8,170 nucleotides of DNA from Clostridiales bacterium. GTDB lineage: Bacteria > Bacillota > Clostridia > Lachnospirales > WQUN01. The stretch lies in NCBI GenBank assembly GCA_031254075.1, contig JAIRVD010000149.1:1-8170 (forward strand), read 5' to 3'. Below, in pieces: positions 1-5,434 of this stretch. Numbering within the stretch: position 1 is the first letter of the stretch; each line of letters begins with the position of its first letter. The position numbers and the translations under genes are program-made. The notes under the pieces were generated by a model, which saw only the letters and a program-made list of their open reading frames with translations, had not been told where the DNA came from and searched no databases.

Positions 1-162
1 GGCGCACCCCCGGCGTGCCCGATTGGCAGCGCATGTACCTGCGACCCCATGACTCCGATGGGCATTGACAACGATTGCGGAATGTTCTGGGGCAACCCGC
101 TCGGCGCAGTATGTGTAATTCCCACCTGCGCAGTCGCCGCATTTGCACATCACGCAATTTAG
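1..162 (+). CDS. C-terminal end of a possible Cys-rich protein (partial, unrecognised)
   Basis: The first forward frame is open from the left edge to a TAG stop at 160-162 and encodes 53 residues. Six are cysteines (fragment positions 6, 12, 14, 26, 38 and 43), with Pro/Gly-rich spacing at the start and a more hydrophobic Ala/Val/Ile tail ending HHAI. The fragment is about 60% GC by hand count, clearly above the rest of the window. I do not recognise a family. The clustered cysteines could bind metal or form disulfides, but that is inference. The opposite strand is also open here in the same codon register and is Cys-rich too, but its only ATG (148-150) has no ribosome binding site, so the forward reading is preferred. 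The fragment is too short for certainty, and the stretch may be non-coding. Confidence 0.35.
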   Translation, partial: GAPPACPIGSACTCDPMTPMGIDNDCGMFWGNPLGAVCVIPTCAVAAFAHHAI

Positions 163-210
163 TGAAACAAGGAAACAAGTGGAAACCGCAAGCAGTTTCC
201 TGCATGTATG

Positions 211-237
211 AAAAAAGGGCTGCTTGGGCAGCCCTTT
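211..237 (-). terminator. Intrinsic terminator of the antiporter gene
   Basis: A perfect 10-bp stem (214-223 with 228-237) encloses a 4-nt loop. Read on the minus strand it has a GC-rich core and runs into six consecutive T residues (216 down to 211). The antiporter stop codon TAA (238-236) overlaps the base of the stem, so termination follows the gene directly. On the plus strand only three T residues follow the stem, so it would be a weak terminator for the gene entering from the left. Confidence 0.9.
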
Positions 238-1894
238 ATCGTGCTTCCATGTCGTCTTCGAATAAGGCGGCTTCTTCGAGCGAAAGCAGTGAGCGCAGTC
301 TGTATGCCGTGGCGATATCTATTTCGCCCTGTTCTGTAAGAAGCTCTATTTGCTTTTTTTGAATTTCGATTGCGATAAATTCCAAATGATATTTATCTAA
401 AATTTTTGTGCTTAACATGCCATCTATGTCGTTGTACTTGTTTTCCAATGCAAGAACGGGTTCCAGGCTTTCCATTACGGCTTCTTTCAGATTGAGATAA
501 ACTTCTTCCTTGCTTGTGTGGTTGGCTTCTTTCAGCAGGAAATCGAAGTATTTTAACAGCAGGTCTACGGTTTCGCGATTTTCCGGTGTGATTTTGCTGT
601 AGATTAAATGCATTGCGGAATCGACTACTTTTTTCAGCGAATTATGAATAAGCGTCATGCCGTCGGTCTCGGATTCGGATGCCATTTTCGGCAGAAATAT
701 ATTTGCGATTACCAGTGTAAGAAGAATTACGCCGCTGCTGATAAAGAGAATTAACTCGCGTCCGGGAAAGGGTTCTCCCGTGTTTATAACCATCGGAATC
801 GCGAGACAAATCGCCAAGGTCAACGCGCCGCGCACTCCCGCAACGGAGAGAATCAGCGCATTTTTTACTTTTCCGGTTCCGTGTGCGCCGATACATATGT
901 ACGAATACACAAATCTCACAACACCGAAAATCAGCGTAACCGCAAAGGTGTATGCAAGGGCTGTCGGCACATCGAAATCGGGCGTAAGCCACGCGTCGAT
1001 GAAAGTTTCCGCAACCAGCATTCCGAGCATGATGAAAACAAGCCCGTTTAACATGAAAACAAGCGTTTCCCACGCGCCCTCGGAATTAAACCGAATGCGT
1101 GCTTCGTCCGCCGAAATCAATCGCGGCGATAAACGCGAGTTTACGATTCCGCAGGTTACGACCGCAAGAATTCCCGACGCGCCGATGTGTTCCGTTCCCA
1201 TGAAAACCAAAAACGGCGTGATGATTTGCAAAAGAGTGTAAATATTTAACTCGTGGATGTCCATTTGCTTTAAAATCTTTTTTATGTAATGCAACGCAAA
1301 CGCTCCGGCGAATCCCGCCAGAATTCCGCCGAACGCAACAAACGCAAATTGCCCGATTACGTCGCCCACAATGAATATTCCGCTGACCGCCGCGATTCGC
1401 GCAAAGTTATACGCAATAAGCGCCGTCGCGTCATTAAACAGCGACTCGCCCTCAACGATGCCCTTCAGCCGCTCGGGCAGCGGAATGCGGTCCGTTATCG
1501 CCTTCACCGAAACCGCATCCGTCGGCGATAAAACAGCCGCAAGCAAAAACGCCACCGCCAACGGAATTCCGTCAATCAGCATGTAAAATAAAAAGCCGCA
1601 AAACGCGACATTCAACACTACCAATCCCAACGCCATCACTACAATCGGCTCTTTGAGATTATTCAATTCCTTCAATTTAAACTTCTTGCCGTCCATAAAT
1701 AAAATCGGCGCAATGAACAGCAGCATAAACAATTCCGTCTCAATTTCCAAATGCAAATCAAACGGCAGTAAAATTATTAATATTCCAAGTACAATCTGTA
1801 TCAGCGGCATCGAAATCTTTTTCACGAAAACATGCACTATATACGAAAACAACACCAAAACCACCATCACGATAACAAGTGTAATAGTTTCCAT
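236..1894 (-). CDS. Na+/H+ antiporter, CPA1 (NhaP/NHE-like) family
   Basis: This integral membrane protein probably exchanges cytoplasmic Na+ (or K+) for external H+ in pH and salt homeostasis. Numbered from the ATG at 1894 it has 552 residues. About twelve hydrophobic segments fill residues 1-400. Family signatures are SPTDAV at 123-128, EGESLFND at 148-155 (the Asn-Asp pair of electroneutral CPA1 exchangers, with the ion-binding Asp) and GVRGALT at 353-359. A hydrophilic, largely helical tail of about 150 residues follows, rich in Glu and Lys and probably regulatory; such tails are usual in longer CPA1 members. ATGs occur at 1909, 1906 and 1894. I chose 1894 because GGGG lies 7 nt upstream, while the 1909 start would sit only about 8 nt from the predicted transcript start with no binding site. 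The ion specificity cannot be read from the sequence. The gene is followed directly by an intrinsic terminator. Confidence 0.93.
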   Translation of the reverse strand: METITLVIVMVVLVLFSYIVHVFVKKISMPLIQIVLGILIILLPFDLHLEIETELFMLLFIAPILFMDGKKFKLKELNNLKEPIVVMALGLVVLNVAFCGFLFYMLIDGIPLAVAFLLAAVLSPTDAVSVKAITDRIPLPERLKGIVEGESLFNDATALIAYNFARIAAVSGIFIVGDVIGQFAFVAFGGILAGFAGAFALHYIKKILKQMDIHELNIYTLLQIITPFLVFMGTEHIGASGILAVVTCGIVNSRLSPRLISADEARIRFNSEGAWETLVFMLNGLVFIMLGMLVAETFIDAWLTPDFDVPTALAYTFAVTLIFGVVRFVYSYICIGAHGTGKVKNALILSVAGVRGALTLAICLAIPMVINTGEPFPGRELILFISSGVILLTLVIANIFLPKMASESETDGMTLIHNSLKKVVDSAMHLIYSKITPENRETVDLLLKYFDFLLKEANHTSKEEVYLNLKEAVMESLEPVLALENKYNDIDGMLSTKILDKYHLEFIAIEIQKKQIELLTEQGEIDIATAYRLRSLLSLEEAALFEDDMEAR

Positions 1895-1916
1895 TGTCTG
1901 CCCCATCATTTATAAT
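1888..1916 (+). promoter_or_regulatory. Promoter for the ArsC-like gene
   Basis: TATAAT at 1911-1916 is a perfect -10. TTTCCA at 1888-1893 matches the -35 consensus at four of six positions, with a 17-bp spacer. Transcription would start near 1923, leaving a leader of about 28 nt with GGAGG at 1939-1943, 7 nt before the ATG at 1951. The -35 overlaps the start codon of the divergent antiporter gene. Confidence 0.55.
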
Positions 1917-1923
1917 TTAGGAC

Positions 1924-1929
1924 ATTATA
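1924..1929 (-). promoter_or_regulatory. -10 box for the antiporter gene
   Basis: A perfect TATAAT on the minus strand lies 30 nt upstream of the preferred antiporter start at 1894. Transcription would begin near 1917, giving a short leader that contains GGGG before the ATG. I see no good -35 at 16-18 bp spacing; that position falls in the first codons of the ArsC-like gene, so the promoter may be weak or need an activator. Confidence 0.5.
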
Positions 1930-1950
1930 TCATAAATCGGAGGCGGCAAT

Positions 1951-2292
1951 ATGAACATTCAAATCTTCGGCAAATCAAAATGTTTCGATACAAAAAAAGC
2001 AGAACGCTACTTCAAAGAACGCCGCATAAAATTCCAATCAATTGACATCGTTAAATACGGCATCAGCAAAGGCGAATACGCTTCCGTAAAAAATGCCGTC
2101 GGCGGGACGACAGCTTTAATCGACGAAAAATCAAAAGAATACGAAAATCAATACATCCAATACCTCGCCGATAAAAACGACGTGGAGGAAAGACTGCTCG
2201 AAAACCCCGGCATGTTTAAAACCCCCATCGTCCGCAATGGAAAGAAGGCAACCGTCGGTTACACACCCGAAGTCTGGAGCGAGTGGAGTTAA
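1951..2292 (+). CDS. ArsC/Spx-family thioredoxin-fold protein
   Basis: The product is 113 residues, the normal size for the ArsC/Spx/YffB family of thioredoxin-fold proteins. The N-terminal strand IQIFG leads into KCFDTKKAERYF (residues 10-21), where Cys11 aligns with the family's active cysteine. The second cysteine of a CXXC motif is replaced by Thr14, as in YffB-like members. TPIV at 91-94 supplies the usual cis-proline region, followed by the family's closing segment around VGYTPEVW (102-109). Many relatives are annotated 'arsenate reductase', but no arsenic genes are nearby and one thiol does not prove that activity. A glutathione- or thiol-linked reductase, or a Spx-like regulator, is equally possible. 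It has a strong binding site (GGAGG, 1939-1943) and its own promoter, diverges from the antiporter, and its TAA stop overlaps the recQ stop. Confidence 0.9.
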   Translation: MNIQIFGKSKCFDTKKAERYFKERRIKFQSIDIVKYGISKGEYASVKNAVGGTTALIDEKSKEYENQYIQYLADKNDVEERLLENPGMFKTPIVRNGKKATVGYTPEVWSEWS

Positions 2293-4391
2293 TCCCCGGT
2301 TATCACTAACAACTCCGCGCAAATGCGTTGTGCCTCCGCACCGAACAGGCATTGCGAAAAGTTTCCGCGTTCGGTGTTTCGGCGGATGGTTATGATTCCG
2401 ATTTCGCGTCCGCGGCTTGTTGGAAGTTTCACTCCGTTTTCGATTATTAAATAACCGGCTTCAAGCAGAAGATTATTTAATTTTGCACCGGTTATTTTTT
2501 CTTTTCCGTATTTTAGGAATACGGCGTTGAAATTATCCGCGACGCGTGTGATTTGAATTGATTCGTTTTCGATTGTGATTTCTTGCATGAATAATTCTTT
2601 TGTAAAGTTTTTTGTTTCGCCCGGTGCGCTTGCGGGAGTTTCTTCGCAAAGCAATTCTATGAAACGAATACCGTAGCGTTTTAGTTTGACCTCCCCTACT
2701 CCGCTGACGGTCAGCATTTCCTCTTCCGTTCGCGGATGTTTTTGGCACATGTCTACGAGCGTTGCGTCAGAGAAAACGATAAAAGCGGGAACTTTTTCTT
2801 CGCGCGCGATTTCCAAGCGAAGATTTTTTAATTTTATGAAAAGCTCATCGGAAAAATTGTATTTTACTTTCGGCGGCTTTTCTTTTTTTGTAGTGATTTC
2901 GGGTTTTTGCCCGCGCATTGTGACGGCAGCACCATTATAGAGAACTTCTTTCGCTTTTGGCGTAACGCTTAAATAGCCGTCGTCGCAGATATAACTCAAC
3001 GCCGTCAAACGGCTGATTAATTTCCTTATGTAGCTGCGCGGAGTCCCCTTCATTATTCCGAATGTGGATAAATCGGTGAAATCATCGGATTTTCCCAATA
3101 AAATATCGGCAGTATGTGTAAACATAAACCGCTTGTTTGCGTTATTAAGGCGCGTTATGTGCGAAAGAATTTTTTGCGCGTCTGAAGTAATGTCAATTTC
3201 TTCGGAAGTATCGTTGCAGTTTCCGCAATTTCCGCAATCGTCGGTTGATTCGCCGAAATAATCAAGTATGTATCGCCGCAGGCAATCGCCCGTTTCGCAG
3301 AATTGTTCCATTTTATTCAATAATTTTCTGTTTCGCGCGATTTCATCGGGATTTTCACTTTGGTTAATCAAAAACAGCGCGGTGTTAATGTCCTTTCGCG
3401 CGTAAAACATAATGCAGTCGCTTGGCAAACCGTCGCGTCCGGCGCGCCCGGCTTCTTGATAATAACTTTCAATATTTTGCGGCATGTTGTAATGAACGAT
3501 AAATCGAATGTCGGACTTATCAATGCCCATTCCGAACGCATTGGTCGCCACGATTATTTTCACGCGGTCATAAAGAAAATCGTCCTGCGATTTGCTGCGT
3601 TCGCTCTCCGAAAGACCCGCGTGATAACGCGCCGCCGAAAATTTATCTTCGAGAAGCATCTCGGTAACGCTGTCGGTTTCTTTTCGCGTGGAGCAATAAA
3701 TAATTCCCGCGCCGCTATTTTCCCTCAAATACCGAACCAACGATGAATACTTGTCCTTCAGCCGGCGAACTTCGAAATACAAATTCGGGCGGTCGAATCC
3801 CGTTACCATAGCAAGCGGATTTTTTAATTCCAATGTGCGAAGAATATCCTCGCGAACACGAGGCGTTGCGGTAGCCGTAAACGCCGCCAACACGGGACGA
3901 ACAGGCAAGCCCGCCGCAAATTTCGGAATATCCAAATAACTCGGGCGAAAATCCTGCCCCCATTGCGAAATACAGTGCGCCTCATCCACCGCAATCAACG
4001 AAACATCAAGCCCGCACACAAGCTCAGTCATCGAAGATGTGAACAAGCGTTCCGGCGCGACGTAAATAATTTTGTACATACCGTTTTTCGCATTTTGGAC
4101 TGCCTTATTCCACTGCTTTTCCGTAAGCGAACTGTTTAAGAACGCAGCGGGAATTCCGCTCGCGGCAAGTGCCTGCACTTGGTCTCGCATAAGCGATATC
4201 AACGGCGAAATCACCAATGTCACACCCGGCAAAATCATCGCGGGAATCTGATAACACAAAGATTTTCCCGCACCCGTCGCCATAATTCCCAAAACATCCC
4301 CGCCGCTAATCATCGCGTCAATCAGCTCAAGCTGCCCCTCGCGAAATTCATCGTAGCCGAAATATTGCTTTAATAATTTTTTCGCTGTCAT
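2289..4391 (-). CDS. recQ: ATP-dependent DNA helicase RecQ
   Basis: This is a 3'-5' superfamily 2 DNA helicase for recombination and replication-fork repair; E. coli RecQ has about 610 residues and this has 700. In order it shows motif 0 FGYDEFREGQ (11-20), Walker A ATGAGKS (38-44), motif Ia SPLISLMRDQ (62-71), DEAH (136-139) followed by the aromatic loop SQWGQDFRP (142-150), TATAT (172-176), motif V around ATNAFGMGIDK (282-292) and the arginine-finger motif QEAGRAGRDG (312-321). Zinc ligands are Cys370, 386, 389 and 392. A winged-helix RQC region (about 400-490) and an HRDC domain (about 512-585) follow. Residues 590-700 are an extra C-terminal domain absent from E. coli RecQ. The start is fixed because motif 0 begins at residue 11 and no upstream start codon is available. 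There is no Shine-Dalgarno sequence, which fits a leaderless transcript. The MEMO gene ends 33 bp upstream on the same strand. Confidence 0.97.
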   Translation of the reverse strand: MTAKKLLKQYFGYDEFREGQLELIDAMISGGDVLGIMATGAGKSLCYQIPAMILPGVTLVISPLISLMRDQVQALAASGIPAAFLNSSLTEKQWNKAVQNAKNGMYKIIYVAPERLFTSSMTELVCGLDVSLIAVDEAHCISQWGQDFRPSYLDIPKFAAGLPVRPVLAAFTATATPRVREDILRTLELKNPLAMVTGFDRPNLYFEVRRLKDKYSSLVRYLRENSGAGIIYCSTRKETDSVTEMLLEDKFSAARYHAGLSESERSKSQDDFLYDRVKIIVATNAFGMGIDKSDIRFIVHYNMPQNIESYYQEAGRAGRDGLPSDCIMFYARKDINTALFLINQSENPDEIARNRKLLNKMEQFCETGDCLRRYILDYFGESTDDCGNCGNCNDTSEEIDITSDAQKILSHITRLNNANKRFMFTHTADILLGKSDDFTDLSTFGIMKGTPRSYIRKLISRLTALSYICDDGYLSVTPKAKEVLYNGAAVTMRGQKPEITTKKEKPPKVKYNFSDELFIKLKNLRLEIAREEKVPAFIVFSDATLVDMCQKHPRTEEEMLTVSGVGEVKLKRYGIRFIELLCEETPASAPGETKNFTKELFMQEITIENESIQITRVADNFNAVFLKYGKEKITGAKLNNLLLEAGYLIIENGVKLPTSRGREIGIITIRRNTERGNFSQCLFGAEAQRICAELLVITGD

Positions 4392-4395
4392 ATGA

Positions 4396-4410
4396 TGTAA
4401 TAGTATTACA
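4396..4410. promoter_or_regulatory. Perfect 15-nt dyad, operator-like
   Basis: TGTAATA-G-TATTACA is a perfect inverted repeat with 7-nt arms around a single central base. It covers the candidate recQ -10 box and ends 4 bp from the recQ start codon, where a bound dimeric repressor would block transcription. The central gap of one base makes an RNA hairpin of the full length unlikely, which favours a protein-binding role. The regulator is unknown. It does not match the SOS boxes of E. coli or B. subtilis. Confidence 0.4.
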
Positions 4411-4428
4411 GACGAAAAATAAATTCAA
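4400..4428 (-). promoter_or_regulatory. Candidate recQ promoter, possibly leaderless
   Basis: On the minus strand TTGAAT (4428-4423) and TACTAT (4405-4400) are separated by 17 bp, each matching consensus at four of six positions. Only 8 nt separate the -10 from the recQ ATG, so transcription would begin at or next to the start codon. This agrees with the absence of a ribosome binding site. The -35 overlaps the MEMO stop codon. The elements are imperfect, so recQ may instead be read from the MEMO transcript. Confidence 0.4.
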
Positions 4429-5315
4429 TCCAATTCTCCGATTATTATTTTATACGAAGTAGTCTCGGGGATTCCCGCGTTCAAGAATTCCGCGGCGTTT
4501 GTGTGGTCGATTATTTGCGGGTCGATTCCGAGCGCATCAAGGTATTGCAAAAAAACAATCAACGATGCCGACGAATCTAAATGCGCGTCATTCAGGCTGT
4601 GAATCATTCGGTAGTCGCGTGTTGCGATTGCGTATGCCGTAATGCGGTCTTTTTCAATTGATTCCTGCGGCGTCAGAAAATGCGAAAAATCAATCGAAGC
4701 AACAAGCAAAATATTTTCGCCCGATTCGGCAATCCAATTTTCCAGCCAACGAGCAAAATCAATCGTGCCGTCAAAACTCAGCGAACGACTGAGCAAAACC
4801 GTCGCAACCTGTGTATTCGGCAAATAATAATGTACATACGGAATCAAAACGGAAGCCGAATGGTCTTCTTCCATATGCGAATGGCTAATCGCCGCGTTTT
4901 CATTTGCGCTAATTAAGTCGGCAACGAAGCTTCTGTTTGTGAAAACACCGTCGCCGACATCCCAATCGCGTTCGGAAGCAATAATTTCGGCAAAACCGCC
5001 CGAATGATTCGGCGCGAGAATAATCACCGTGTCATAATAATCCGCAAATTCCGCCGCGCACGAAAAAAAGCCGCTAATCATAACAGCGGCAGTGGTGTGA
5101 TGCGGCACAACCCCCGCAGCAATAATCCCGTTAACCTCATACTCACGCGCATTCTCCACAGAATACAGAAAAGTTTGATGCGAAATATTCAAAATCGCGT
5201 GACGCGTTTCAATAACCTCGGGGATTGCGGGCGGTGTCTCAGAGGTCGTATCAATAAAAATAAAAATGAAAAATAAAGCAAAAACAACTCCCGATAAAAA
5301 ATTTTTTGCAGTCAT
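4425..5315 (-). CDS. Exported or membrane-anchored MEMO-domain protein (AmmeMemoRadiSam protein B-like)
   Basis: The product has 296 residues from the ATG at 5315, which has GGAG (minus strand, 5327-5324) 8 nt upstream. Residues 5-21 form a strongly hydrophobic segment after one lysine, a signal peptide or N-terminal anchor; no lipobox cysteine is present. The rest is a MEMO domain, related in fold to class III (LigB-type) extradiol dioxygenases. Recognisable stretches are GVVPHH (68-73), LAPNHSGG (100-107), EDHSASVLIPY (150-160) and SIDFSHF (207-213), with His72/73, His104, His152, Asp209 and His212 as candidate metal or active-site residues. The family's late cysteine (Cys244 in human MEMO1) seems replaced by the serines around 248-251. 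Partner AMMECR1 and radical-SAM genes are not in the window. The biochemical function of bacterial members is unsettled. A longer reading from 5462 is unlikely because it crosses the upstream terminator and overlaps the preceding gene. Confidence 0.85.
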   Translation of the reverse strand: MTAKNFLSGVVFALFFIFIFIDTTSETPPAIPEVIETRHAILNISHQTFLYSVENAREYEVNGIIAAGVVPHHTTAAVMISGFFSCAAEFADYYDTVIILAPNHSGGFAEIIASERDWDVGDGVFTNRSFVADLISANENAAISHSHMEEDHSASVLIPYVHYYLPNTQVATVLLSRSLSFDGTIDFARWLENWIAESGENILLVASIDFSHFLTPQESIEKDRITAYAIATRDYRMIHSLNDAHLDSSASLIVFLQYLDALGIDPQIIDHTNAAEFLNAGIPETTSYKIIIGELD

Positions 5316-5390
5316 TACAACAGCTCCAAGTGTAAAGGTGGTGAAGACGTGGCTTGGGTAGAAAAGCAAATTGAACAGTTTGAAGTATAA
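5316..5390. other. Leader region of the MEMO gene
   Basis: This short gap must hold the MEMO leader and probably its promoter, because a terminator closes the upstream gene. The only good -10 match on the minus strand is TATACT (5389-5384), which sits in the T-run of the terminator and lacks a convincing -35. On the plus strand the gap contains a short reading frame ending in TAA at 5388-5390 (see findings). Confidence 0.35.
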
Positions 5391-5432
5391 AAAACACCGC
5401 TTGGGGAAAATCCATACCTCAAGCGGTGTTTT
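5385..5432 (-). terminator. Intrinsic terminator of the alpha-2-macroglobulin gene
   Basis: A perfect 13-bp stem (5391-5403 with 5420-5432) encloses a 16-nt loop. On the minus strand the stem ends in a run of six T residues (5394 to 5389) followed by ATAC. It begins 2 bp after the TAA stop at 5437-5435. On the plus strand the stem ends in only four T residues before GC, so that direction would be weaker. Confidence 0.9.
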
Positions 5433-5434
5433 GC

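Noticed and set aside
1..150. Minus-strand Cys-rich frame beginning MCKCGDC at 150
   Set aside because: There is no ribosome binding site upstream of the ATG, and a terminator lies between it and the antiporter gene. The forward frame with a stop at 162 is somewhat more plausible, though neither is secure.
181..200. GGAAAC...GTTTCC inverted repeat
   Set aside because: The stem has only 6 secure pairs and no T-run follows, so it is not supported as a terminator for the left-edge gene.
642..1073. Second minus-strand frame inside the antiporter gene
   Set aside because: It is the shifted frame of the antiporter, rich in Arg and Cys, with no family likeness.
657..1241. Open plus-strand frame of 194 codons inside the antiporter gene
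   Set aside because: It lies antisense to a clearly conserved membrane protein, its translation resembles no family and it has no promoter or binding-site support. It is a shadow frame.
5326..5357. CCAAG...CTTGG inverted repeat in the MEMO leader
   Set aside because: Five pairs across a 22-nt loop is expected by chance; there is no sign of a riboswitch.
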